This document shows, one piece after another, positions 5,304 to 11,022 of a DNA stretch of 11,022 nucleotides. Under the pieces are notes generated by a model, which saw nothing but the letters and a program-made list of their open reading frames with translations, searched no databases and was not told the origin of the DNA. Positions within the stretch are counted from its first letter, which is position 1. Every line of letters starts with the position of its first letter. The DNA is from Anaerofilum faecale (GTDB lineage: Bacteria > Bacillota > Clostridia > Oscillospirales > Ruminococcaceae). The DNA lies in contig DXFV01000025.1 of the NCBI GenBank assembly GCA_019114265.1, positions 1-11,022 on the forward strand. Direction: 5' to 3'. The position numbers and the translations under genes are program-made.

Positions 5304-7106
5304 TCAGTCGTCCAGCTTCAGCACGGCGGTGAATGCCTCGCTGGGCACCTGCACCGTACCCAGCTGGCGCATCTTCTTCTTGCCTTCCTTCTGCTTTTCC
5401 AGCAGCTTCTTTTTGCGGGTGATGTCGCCGCCGTAGCACTTGGCCAGCACGTCCTTGCGCATGGCCTTGACCGTCTCGCGCGCGATGATCTTGCCGCCGA
5501 TGGCTGCCTGGATGGGCACCTCGAACATCTGGCGGGGAATGTTCTCCTTCAGCCGCTCGGCCAGACGGCGGCCCTTGGCATACGCCTTGTCGGCGTGGAC
5601 GATCATCGACAGCGCGTCCACCATGTCGCCGTTCAGCAGGATATCCAGCTTGACCAGCTTGGAGGGCTTGAATCCCTTCATCTCGTAGTCGTAGCTGGCG
5701 TAACCGCGGCTGCGGGACTTGATGGCGTCGAAGAAGTCGTAGACGATCTCGCCCAGCGGCAGCTCGTAGTGCAGGTCCACGCGGGTGGCATCCATATACT
5801 TCATGTCGATCATGGTGCCGCGGCGATCCTGGCACAGATCCATCAGGCTGCCCACATACTCGGTGGGGGTGTAGATGTGGGCGTCCACAAACGGCTCCTC
5901 GGCGCCGGCGATGAGGGCCGGGTCGGGATAGTTGGTGGGGTTCTCGATCAGCTTGACGGTGCCGTCGGTGAGAGTGAGGCGGTATTCCACGCTGGGCGCG
6001 GTGGTGATGAGGTCGAGATCGAACTCACGCTCCAGGCGCTCGATGATGATCTCCAGGTGCAGCAGGCCCAAAAAGCCGCACCGGAACCCGAAGCCCAGCG
6101 CCACCGAGGTCTCGGGATCGAAGCTGAGGGAGGCGTCGTTCAGCTGCAGCTTTTCCAGCGCGTCCTTCAGGTCGGGGTACTTTGCGCCGTCGGCGGGATA
6201 GATGCCGCAGAACACCATCGGGGTGACCTTGCGGTAGCCGGGCAGCGGCTGGGGCGTGGGGTTGGACACGAGGGTGACGGTGTCGCCCACGCGGGTGTCG
6301 GACACGTTCTTGATGCTGGCGGTGAGGTAGCCCACCTCGCCGGCGGACAGCTGCTTGCAGGGGGACAGCGCGGTGGCGCCCATGTGGCCCACCTCCACCA
6401 CGTTGAACTCGGCGCCGGTGGCCATCATGCGCACCGTGTCGCCCGCCTTCAGGACGCCGTCAAACACGCGGATGTAGACGATGACGCCCTTGTAGCTGTC
6501 GTAGACACTGTCGAAGATCAGGGCTTTCAGCGGGGCGCTGTCGTCCCCCTTCGGCGCGGGGATGTCGGTGATGACCCGCTCCAGCACGTCGGTGATGCCC
6601 ACGCCCATCTTGGCCGACACACGCGGCGCGTCCAGACAGGGCAGGCCGATCACGTCCTCCACCTCCTGCGCCACACGGTCCGGCTCGGCGCTGGGAAGGT
6701 CGATTTTGTTCAAGATCGGCACCAGCTCCAGGTCGTGCTCCAGCGCCATATAGGTGTTGGCCAGCGTCTGGGCCTCCACGCCCTGGCTGGCGTCCACCAC
6801 CAGCACCGCGCCCTCACAGGCGGCGAGACTGCGGCTGACCTCGTAGCCGAAGTCGACGTGGCCCGGGGTGTCGATCAGGTTGAACTCGTACTGCTGGCCG
6901 TCTCTGGCGGTGTAGTTCAGGGTGACGGCGCGCGCTTTGATGGTGATGCCGCGCTCGCGCTCCAGCTCCATGTCGTCCAGCAGCTGGTTTTCCATCTGGC
7001 GCTCGTCCACCGCCTGGGTCTGTTCCAGGATGCGGTCGGCCAGCGTCGATTTGCCGTGGTCGATGTGGGCGATGATACAGAAATTGCGGATATTCTCTTT
7101 TGCCAC
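5304..7106 (-). CDS. lepA: Elongation factor 4 (LepA), ribosome-associated GTPase
   Basis: Translational GTPase of 600 residues, the usual length for LepA/EF4, acting on the ribosome in back-translocation or initiation quality. The GTPase motifs are intact: AHIDHGKST (13-21), RGITI (52-56), DTPGHVDF (79-86), NKID (133-136) and VSAK. The LepA-specific C-terminal domain is present (GGDITRKKKLLEKQKEGKKK) and ends ...FTAVLKLDD. The start is GTG at 7106, supported by GGAGG at 7114-7118 with 7 nt spacing. The 55-residue gene begins 28 nt after its stop. Only 51 nt separate it from the nicotinamidase gene upstream; a TATAAT (7139-7144) lies there but has no matching -35, so a local promoter is possible yet weak. 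Confidence 0.98.
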   Translation of the reverse strand: MAKENIRNFCIIAHIDHGKSTLADRILEQTQAVDERQMENQLLDDMELERERGITIKARAVTLNYTARDGQQYEFNLIDTPGHVDFGYEVSRSLAACEGAVLVVDASQGVEAQTLANTYMALEHDLELVPILNKIDLPSAEPDRVAQEVEDVIGLPCLDAPRVSAKMGVGITDVLERVITDIPAPKGDDSAPLKALIFDSVYDSYKGVIVYIRVFDGVLKAGDTVRMMATGAEFNVVEVGHMGATALSPCKQLSAGEVGYLTASIKNVSDTRVGDTVTLVSNPTPQPLPGYRKVTPMVFCGIYPADGAKYPDLKDALEKLQLNDASLSFDPETSVALGFGFRCGFLGLLHLEIIIERLEREFDLDLITTAPSVEYRLTLTDGTVKLIENPTNYPDPALIAGAEEPFVDAHIYTPTEYVGSLMDLCQDRRGTMIDMKYMDATRVDLHYELPLGEIVYDFFDAIKSRSRGYASYDYEMKGFKPSKLVKLDILLNGDMVDALSMIVHADKAYAKGRRLAERLKENIPRQMFEVPIQAAIGGKIIARETVKAMRKDVLAKCYGGDITRKKKLLEKQKEGKKKMRQLGTVQVPSEAFTAVLKLDD

Positions 7107-7157
7107 AAAGGCACCTCCGTTTGGTTTTGTTGTCTTACATTATATAGGAGCGGAAAT

Positions 7158-7697
7158 TCACGGCTCGATCCCGTAGCCCATGCCGCGCAGAAGGCGCTCG
7201 GCGGCGGCCTGGTCGGCCGGGTCGGGCGCGGTGGACAGCGACGCCAGCAGCGTGATGCGGGCGTTCAAAAAGCTGCTGTGCAGCAGCACCGCGTTGCTGA
7301 CCACGCAGATGCTGGTGACCACGCCGCACAGCTCGATCTCGTCCGGCTCGCCGCCGCACAGGCCGCGCACCGCGTCCGCGATGTTCGCCGCGCCGAAGGT
7401 GGGCTTATCCAGCAGCGCCGTGCCGGGCACTCCCCCCTCGTATGCCGCCAGCTGTCCTTCCAGATGCCAGCCGGGCGTCCCCTCGATGCAGTGCGGCACC
7501 GGCAGGAACTTTCCCTCGCGGGTGGAGAGATAGTCGGCGGTGTGGGTGTCGCGGGTGAACAGGACCTTTCCGCCCTCGTCCAGCGTCTTGCGCACCCGGA
7601 GCAGGATGGGCTGCTCCAGTGCCTGCGCGCCGGCAAAGCCCAGCGCCCCCGAAACGAAATCTTTTTGATAATCCACCACCACAAGCAGCTTGTTCAT
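7158..7697 (-). CDS. pncA: Nicotinamidase-type cysteine hydrolase (isochorismatase superfamily)
   Basis: Probably hydrolyses nicotinamide to nicotinate and ammonia in the NAD salvage (Preiss-Handler) pathway in the cytoplasm. The 179-residue product has the superfamily triad: D9 in VVDYQKDF, K98 in LLDKPTFG and C131 in GVVTSICVVSNA. Metal ligands typical of nicotinamidases are present as D50 and H52 (TRDTHTADY) and H69 (PVPHC). The start ATG 7697 is chosen for the strong AAAGGAGGAGA at 7703-7713; further in-frame sequence upstream runs through the alr stop region and is not coding. The gene is 58 nt after alr on the same strand. Other amidohydrolases of this superfamily share the triad, so substrate is inferred; the metal-site motif makes nicotinamide the best guess. 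Confidence 0.82.
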   Translation of the reverse strand: MNKLLVVVDYQKDFVSGALGFAGAQALEQPILLRVRKTLDEGGKVLFTRDTHTADYLSTREGKFLPVPHCIEGTPGWHLEGQLAAYEGGVPGTALLDKPTFGAANIADAVRGLCGGEPDEIELCGVVTSICVVSNAVLLHSSFLNARITLLASLSTAPDPADQAAAERLLRGMGYGIEP

Positions 7698-7755
7698 CCT
7701 GGTCTCCTCCTTTATATGGATGGGTAACATATCTATTTTACAGGAAAATGCGGCG

Positions 7756-8922
7756 TCACGCCAGATGGTTGACCAAAAAATTTCTGCCGCCGTCCAGATA
7801 CAGCCGCGGCACACGGCGGCTGATATGACACAACAACTCGTATCCGATGGTGCCGCACAGGTCGGCCGCCTGGTCCACCGTCTGCGCGCCGCCTGCGCCG
7901 AACAGCACCGCCTCGTCGCCCCGCTGCACATCCGGCAGGGCGGACACATCGACCATCAGCTGGTCCATACACACCCGGCCCAGCACCGGGCAGTCGGCGC
8001 CGCCGATCCGCGCCATCCCCTTGCCCGACAGGCCGCGGGGGTAGCCGTCGGCATAGCCGGCCGCCAGGGTGGCCACCCGGATGGGATGGTCGGGCGCAAA
8101 GGTGCGGCCATAGCTGAGCGTCTCCCCCGGCTGCACCCACTTCACGTGGGTGACGACGGTCTTGAAGGCCAGCACCGGGCGCAGGCCCTCCAGTTTCACC
8201 TCGTTCGACGGCTGGCAGCCGTACAGCACGATGCCGGGGCGCACCAGGCTGTGCCGCCACTGCGGGCGGGTGAAGCTGGCGGCGGAATTGCAGCAGTGCA
8301 CCAGCGGGAAGGTGTGCCCTGCCTGCTCCAGACGGGACAGCAGCAGGCGGAACAGATGGTATTGCCGGTCGGTGTAGGCCACGTCGTCCGGCGCATTGGA
8401 ATCGGCCGCGGCGAAGTGGATGAAGGCCCCCTCGAAGGAGAGGCCGGGCAGCTCCAGCACCGGCAGGATCTCCTGCACCGCCTGCTCCACCGCCTCCTCG
8501 CTGCGCACGCAGAAGCCCAGACGCCCCATGCCGGTGTCCAGCTTGAGATGACACCGCACGGTGACGCCGTCCTGCACCGCACGGGCGGACAGGGCGCGGG
8601 CGTACTCGGCGGAATAGACCGTCTGGCGCACCGCTTCTTCGGCAAGGCGCGCCGCCTGGGATGGCTGGGTGTGGCCCAGGATCAGCACCGGACAGGAGAT
8701 GTCCGCCCGGCGCAATTCCAGCGCCTCGGCCAGGCAGGACACCGCGAACCAGCCTGCCCCCTCCTCGCGCAGCACCCGCGCCACCGGGGCGGCGCCGTGG
8801 CCGTAGGCGTCCGCCTTCACCACCGCCATCACCTCCCCGCCGCTGGCGGCTTTGACCAGGCGGTAGTTGTGGCGCACGGCATCCAGGTCGATCTCGGCCC
8901 AGCAGTGTTTTTCAAACTGCAT
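7756..8922 (-). CDS. alr: Alanine racemase, PLP-dependent
   Basis: Interconverts L- and D-alanine, supplying D-Ala for peptidoglycan. The 388-residue length fits the family. The PLP-binding lysine is K36 in AVVKADAYGHG; the second catalytic base is the tyrosine of AAGYADGYPRG (Y290). The conserved LGRVCMDQLMVDV segment follows, and the C-terminal beta-domain is complete. Start ATG 8922 is supported by AAAGGAGGAG just upstream and by homology beginning at WAEIDLDAVRHNY; the frame further upstream belongs to the overlapping gene. Its ATG shares one base with the TGA of the TtcA-like gene (TGATG), implying translational coupling. Which racemase pathway partners lie elsewhere cannot be told from this window. 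Confidence 0.97.
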   Translation of the reverse strand: MQFEKHCWAEIDLDAVRHNYRLVKAASGGEVMAVVKADAYGHGAAPVARVLREEGAGWFAVSCLAEALELRRADISCPVLILGHTQPSQAARLAEEAVRQTVYSAEYARALSARAVQDGVTVRCHLKLDTGMGRLGFCVRSEEAVEQAVQEILPVLELPGLSFEGAFIHFAAADSNAPDDVAYTDRQYHLFRLLLSRLEQAGHTFPLVHCCNSAASFTRPQWRHSLVRPGIVLYGCQPSNEVKLEGLRPVLAFKTVVTHVKWVQPGETLSYGRTFAPDHPIRVATLAAGYADGYPRGLSGKGMARIGGADCPVLGRVCMDQLMVDVSALPDVQRGDEAVLFGAGGAQTVDQAADLCGTIGYELLCHISRRVPRLYLDGGRNFLVNHLA

Positions 8923-9680
8923 CAGATCTCCTCCTTTGGGGGCAAGGGGGTGCGCCCGGGCGCCGACGGCCCCCATCCGTCGATGCCGCTCTTTTGCAGC
9001 GCCCCCAGCATCTTCTGGCGAAATGCCCGGTCCTCGCGGGACATTTTGTGCACGAACTCCTTGGTGCTCTGCCGGACGGTGACGCCGTCGGCCGGACAGC
9101 GGCTTTTCACGATGGGCAGCGACAGGCTGTGCACCGCGTGCACCACCTCCGCCTCGGTGGCGAGCAGCATCGGGCGGATCATGGTCAGCTGCTTGCGGGA
9201 GAGATAGGTCACCGGTGAAAAGCAGCCGATCCGCCCCTCGCGGAACAGATTCATGTAAAAGGTCTCGATGGCGTCGTCCAGGTGGTGGCCCAGCGCCACC
9301 TTGTTGCAGCCAAGCTCCAGCGCGGTGTCGTGCAAAAGGCCCCGCCGCATCTTGGCGCACAGCGCGCAGGGGTTTGGCTCCTTGCGCAGATCGAAGATCA
9401 CGGTGCCGATGTTGCTGCGCTTGACGACGTGCTCCACCCCGTAGCTCTCAAACAGCGCCGTCAGGGCGGAGTAGTCGGTGTCCTCGCCGCCGAAGCGGGG
9501 GTCCAGCGTGACGGCCGTGACGGTGAAGGGGTGTTCGTAGTAGCGGGCAAGGCGCGCCAGCCCCACCGTGAGGGCGACGCTGTCCTTTCCTCCCGAGACC
9601 CCCACCGCCACCCGGTCGCCGGGGGAGATCATCTCGTATTGCTGCATGGCCTTGCGCATCAGGCCTTCCAAACGCTGCAT
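8922..9680 (-). CDS. TtcA-family tRNA-thiolation PP-loop ATPase
   Basis: An N-type ATP pyrophosphatase of 252 residues. PP-loop SGGKDS is at 29-34. CALC (C105, C108) followed by KMRRG, then ALGHHLDD (129-136), match the layout of TtcA, which makes 2-thiocytidine at tRNA position 32 using a [4Fe-4S] cluster held by three cysteines. The likely third cysteine is C195 in KSRCPADG, unlike the CNLCG context of E. coli TtcA. Annotation pipelines may instead call this TilS, but the CxxC motif and absence of a TilS C-terminal domain argue for the TtcA family. Start ATG 9680 has AAAGGAG at 9688-9694. It is the first gene of the minus-strand cluster and overlaps alr by one base. The exact modified base is inferred. 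Confidence 0.88.
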   Translation of the reverse strand: MQRLEGLMRKAMQQYEMISPGDRVAVGVSGGKDSVALTVGLARLARYYEHPFTVTAVTLDPRFGGEDTDYSALTALFESYGVEHVVKRSNIGTVIFDLRKEPNPCALCAKMRRGLLHDTALELGCNKVALGHHLDDAIETFYMNLFREGRIGCFSPVTYLSRKQLTMIRPMLLATEAEVVHAVHSLSLPIVKSRCPADGVTVRQSTKEFVHKMSREDRAFRQKMLGALQKSGIDGWGPSAPGRTPLPPKEEI

Positions 9681-9720
9681 GGCAACGCTCCTTTCCTTCG
9701 TCGTGCTCAGTTACCTTAGT

Positions 9721-9729
9721 ATTATAGCA
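9721..9729 (-). promoter_or_regulatory. Extended -10 promoter of the ttcA-like/alr cluster
   Basis: On the minus strand TGCTATAAT combines a perfect -10 hexamer (9721-9726) with the TG of an extended -10 (9728-9729). The -35 position holds only a T-rich sequence, so the extended -10 probably compensates. The leader to the first ATG is about 33 nt. Confidence 0.7.
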
Positions 9730-9761
9730 TATCCCGCAAAAAGAAAAAGCAGGATGCACAA

Positions 9762-9779
9762 AAAAACCGGCCGGTTTTT
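9762..9779. promoter_or_regulatory. Perfect 18-bp palindrome in the divergent intergenic region
   Basis: AAAAACCGGCCGGTTTTT reads the same on both strands. It lies about 35 bp upstream of the ttcA-like promoter and about 95 bp upstream of the rplM promoter, so it could be a binding site serving either or both. A terminator role is less likely because no gene ends here, although hairpin-plus-T-run form fits either direction. Confidence 0.5.
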
Positions 9780-9794
9780 CTAAAAATCGCATTT

Positions 9795-9844
9795 GAGAAA
9801 ACGAGAGAAAACGAGAGCATGAGAGAGAAAACGAGAGTTTGAGT
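9795..9844. repeat. Five 10-bp-phased units upstream of the rplM promoter
   Basis: GAGAAAACGA occurs at 9795-9804, 9805-9814 and 9825-9834. Related units GAGCATGAGA (9815-9824) and GAGTTTGAGT (9835-9844) keep the same 10-bp register, and all five begin with GAG. A-tracts repeating once per turn predict curved DNA. An AT-rich segment follows (9850-9870), resembling an UP element directly upstream of the -35. Confidence 0.7.
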
Positions 9845-9874
9845 TTTGCCAATTAAATTTTTGCAAAAAAGGTA

Positions 9875-9903
9875 TTGACTTTGCAAATCCGGGCGGTTAT
9901 AAT
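9875..9903 (+). promoter_or_regulatory. Sigma-A promoter of the rplM-rpsI operon
   Basis: TTGACT (9875-9880), 17-bp spacer, TATAAT (9898-9903): eleven of twelve consensus positions. The upstream AT-rich run and phased A-tracts are typical of very strong promoters. Confidence 0.9.
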
Positions 9904-9909
9904 CTGATA

Positions 9910-9987
9910 TGCGTCCTGAACAAGGAACAACTGACGATTTGAGCTGGCGGAGGCAAACACCGCCGCCAACATTCCCAACATTCTTTT
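9910..9987 (+). promoter_or_regulatory. 5' leader of rplM with a hairpin, possible autoregulatory site
   Basis: A leader of about 90 nt precedes the AGGAGG site at 9988-9993. It has one clear hairpin, GGCGG (9946-9950) with CCGCC (9960-9964). An alternative register pairs TGGCGG (9945-9950) with CCGCCA (9963-9968). L13 operons in several Firmicutes have autoregulatory leaders, but I cannot match this to the known L13 leader motif, so the role is a guess. Confidence 0.3.
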
Positions 9988-10001
9988 AGGAGGAAATTTC
10001 C

Positions 10002-10430
10002 ATGAGCACTACTCTTGCGAAACCCAGCGAAATCGAGCGCAAATGGTATGTGATCGACGCGGCCGGCAAGCCCCTGGGCCGTGTGGCTGCGCAGGCCGCC
10101 GTGCTGCTGCGCGGCAAGCACAAGGTCACCTACACCCCCAATGTGGACTGCGGCGACCATGTGGTCATCATCAACTGCGACAAGGCTGTTCTGACCGGCA
10201 AGAAGCTGGTCCAGAAGGTGCACTACCATCATTCCGGCTGGATCGGCGGCATGAAAGCTGTGAACTACAAGACCCTGATGGCCCACAACTCCGACAAGGC
10301 CATGACCCTGGCTGTGAAGGGCATGCTGCCCGGCAACACCCTGGGCGCCAACGCTCTGAAGCGTCTGCGCACCTACAAGGGCGCCGAGCACAAGAATGCC
10401 GCCCAGAAGCCCGAAGCTTACACGCTGTAA
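10002..10430 (+). CDS. rplM: 50S ribosomal protein L13
   Basis: Early-assembling protein of the large ribosomal subunit; 142 residues, the normal bacterial length. Recognised from WYVIDAAGKPLGRVAAQAAVLLRGKHK near the N-terminus, VDCGDHVVIIN, and the GMLPGNTLGANALKRLRTYKGAEH segment. ATG 10002 follows AGGAGG with 8 nt spacing. First gene of the conserved L13-S9 operon, with 18 nt between its stop and the rpsI start. Codons are strongly biased to C- or G-ending forms with CGT/GTT mixed in, as expected for high expression. Nothing unusual in the protein. Confidence 0.99.
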   Translation: MSTTLAKPSEIERKWYVIDAAGKPLGRVAAQAAVLLRGKHKVTYTPNVDCGDHVVIINCDKAVLTGKKLVQKVHYHHSGWIGGMKAVNYKTLMAHNSDKAMTLAVKGMLPGNTLGANALKRLRTYKGAEHKNAAQKPEAYTL

Positions 10431-10448
10431 TAGGAGGCAAGGAAGATT

Positions 10449-10847
10449 ATGTACGAGACAAAACCCTACTTCTACGGCACCGGCCGCCGCAAGAATTCTG
10501 TTGCCCGTGTTCGCGTGTACAACGGCACCGGCAAGATCATCATCAACGATCGTGACATCGACGATTACTTCGGTCTGGAGACCCTGAAGCTGGTTGTTCG
10601 TCAGCCCCTGAACGTGGCCGACGTGGACGGCAAGTTCGACATCGTTGTGCGCGTTGCCGGCGGCGGCGTGTCCGGCCAGGCTGGCGCTATCCGCCACGGC
10701 CTGTCCCGCGCCCTGCTGCAGTACGACGAGAACCTGCGCCCCGCCCTGAAGAAGGCCGGTTTCCTCACCCGCGATCCTCGCATGAAGGAGCGCAAGAAAT
10801 ACGGCCTCAAGGCAGCACGTCGTGCTCCGCAGTTCAGCAAGCGCTGA
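10449..10847 (+). CDS. rpsI: 30S ribosomal protein S9 (intact, mosaic 3' end)
   Basis: Small-subunit protein whose C-terminal tail reaches the P-site tRNA. The 132 residues are full length: GTGRRKNSVARVRV near the N-terminus, GGGVSGQAGAIRHGLSRALL in the middle, and the invariant SKR end. AGGAGG at 10432-10437 and a second purine run (AAGGAAG) precede ATG 10449. Odd feature: the last 48 bp (10800-10847) have a different codon style (GCA GCA CGT CGT GCT CCG) from the sequence just before it (CGC, GCC, ATG, GAG) and are repeated exactly 115 bp downstream at the end of a partial second S9 copy. The encoded tail is still normal, so the protein should function. I infer that the 3' end came from the other allele by recombination. 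Confidence 0.97.
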   Translation: MYETKPYFYGTGRRKNSVARVRVYNGTGKIIINDRDIDDYFGLETLKLVVRQPLNVADVDGKFDIVVRVAGGGVSGQAGAIRHGLSRALLQYDENLRPALKKAGFLTRDPRMKERKKYGLKAARRAPQFSKR

Positions 10848-10962
10848 CTATCGTCCTGCGCTGAAGGCAGCTGGATACGTAACCCGTGATCCGCGTGCTA
10901 AGGAACGTAAGAAGTACGGCCTCAAGGCAGCACGTCGTGCTCCGCAGTTCAGCAAGCGCTGA
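10800..10962 (+). repeat. Exact 48-bp direct repeat at the 3' end of rpsI
   Basis: Copies at 10800-10847 and 10915-10962 are identical base for base, each running from the TAC codon of KKYGLKAARRAPQFSKR through the TGA. Identity stops at once on both sides: the base before is A in one and G in the other, and the base after is C versus T. The offset of 115 bp is not a multiple of three, so the copies are in different frames. Confidence 0.97.
10848..10962 (+). pseudogene. rpsI: Partial second copy of rpsI, C-terminal ~38 codons
   Basis: Directly after the intact rpsI stop, the +1 frame reads DYRPALKAAGYVTRDPRAKE, then RKKYGLKAARRAPQFSKR and TGA. This is an S9 C-terminus. It differs from the intact gene in its upstream part (LRPALKKAGFLTRDPRMKE in the intact copy) and uses mostly A/T-ending codons (CGT, CCT, GCA, GCT, GGA, GTA, GAA), while the intact gene uses CGC, CCC, GCC and GAG there. 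It is therefore not a recent copy of the adjacent segment but the leftover end of a diverged rpsI. No start codon or ribosome binding site precedes it, so it is very unlikely to be translated. It keeps the operon terminator downstream. Confidence 0.92.
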
Positions 10963-10981
10963 TTTCAGTTCAAAACAGCTC

Positions 10982-11022
10982 AAAAACCCCGAAACCATGC
11001 GGTTTTCGGGGTTTTTCCTTTT
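10982..11022 (+). terminator. Intrinsic terminator of the rplM-rpsI operon
   Basis: Stem AAAAACCCCGAAA (10982-10994) with TTTCGGGGTTTTT (11004-11016) and a 9-nt loop, followed by CCTTTT at the window edge. It lies 19 bp beyond the end of the S9 remnant, which suggests the remnant and terminator belong to the original locus. Confidence 0.92.

Noticed and set aside
5196..7727. 843-codon open frame on the plus strand across lepA and pncA
   Set aside because: Antisense shadow of lepA and its neighbours; composition is His/Val/Gly-rich nonsense and it crosses several well-supported minus-strand genes.

Overview
The window looks like chromosome of a GC-rich low-copy-sigma-A Firmicute, most likely Clostridia of the Oscillospiraceae/Ruminococcaceae type (Faecalibacterium/Gemmiger/Subdoligranulum-like). 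This is an inference from AGGAGG-type ribosome binding sites, TTGACA/TATAAT promoters, a G5 plus 3D cell-wall protein, a Clp ATPase of the Gram-positive kind and strongly GC-ending codons. No species call can be made from sequence reading alone.

Left edge (1-420) is clearly AT-richer than the rest. It carries a small three-helix membrane protein gene on the minus strand, a near-consensus promoter, and two 26-bp palindromic operators of identical geometry that cover the promoter -35 and the transcription start. A 150-bp unassigned stretch follows, then a minus-strand tRNA-Ala(GGC) with its own consensus promoter and terminator. The AT-rich part lies on the 3' side of the tRNA, which is where integrated elements usually sit.

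Centre: a plus-strand Clp AAA+ unfoldase (903-3173) converges on a minus-strand membrane-anchored G5/3D cell-wall protein (3245-4285). They share one bidirectional terminator. The 3D gene has its own promoter and a short leader that can fold into an H-type pseudoknot ending next to the ribosome binding site. Upstream of it lies about 280 bp of non-coding DNA with 10-bp-phased motifs.

Right of that, a minus-strand cluster reads ttcA-like, alr, pncA-like nicotinamidase, lepA, a 55-residue membrane peptide and a 116-residue DUF3592-like membrane protein, ending in a hairpin terminator. Several junctions are very tight (ttcA/alr share one base, the two small membrane genes abut), so much of the cluster is probably co-transcribed. 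Its roles are housekeeping: tRNA thiolation, D-alanine for peptidoglycan, NAD salvage, and translation factor EF4.

Right edge: a divergent plus-strand rplM-rpsI operon (ribosomal proteins L13 and S9) with a consensus promoter preceded by five 10-bp-phased units. The most unusual feature is directly after rpsI: a second, frame-shifted copy of the last ~38 codons of an S9 gene, with different codon usage, followed by the operon terminator. The final 48 bp are identical in both copies, so the intact rpsI looks like a mosaic left by recombination between two rpsI alleles, unless it is an assembly artefact.

I found no CRISPR array, transposase, phage gene or defence system. The most promising undescribed items are the rpsI mosaic and remnant, the pseudoknot leader, and the paired operators.
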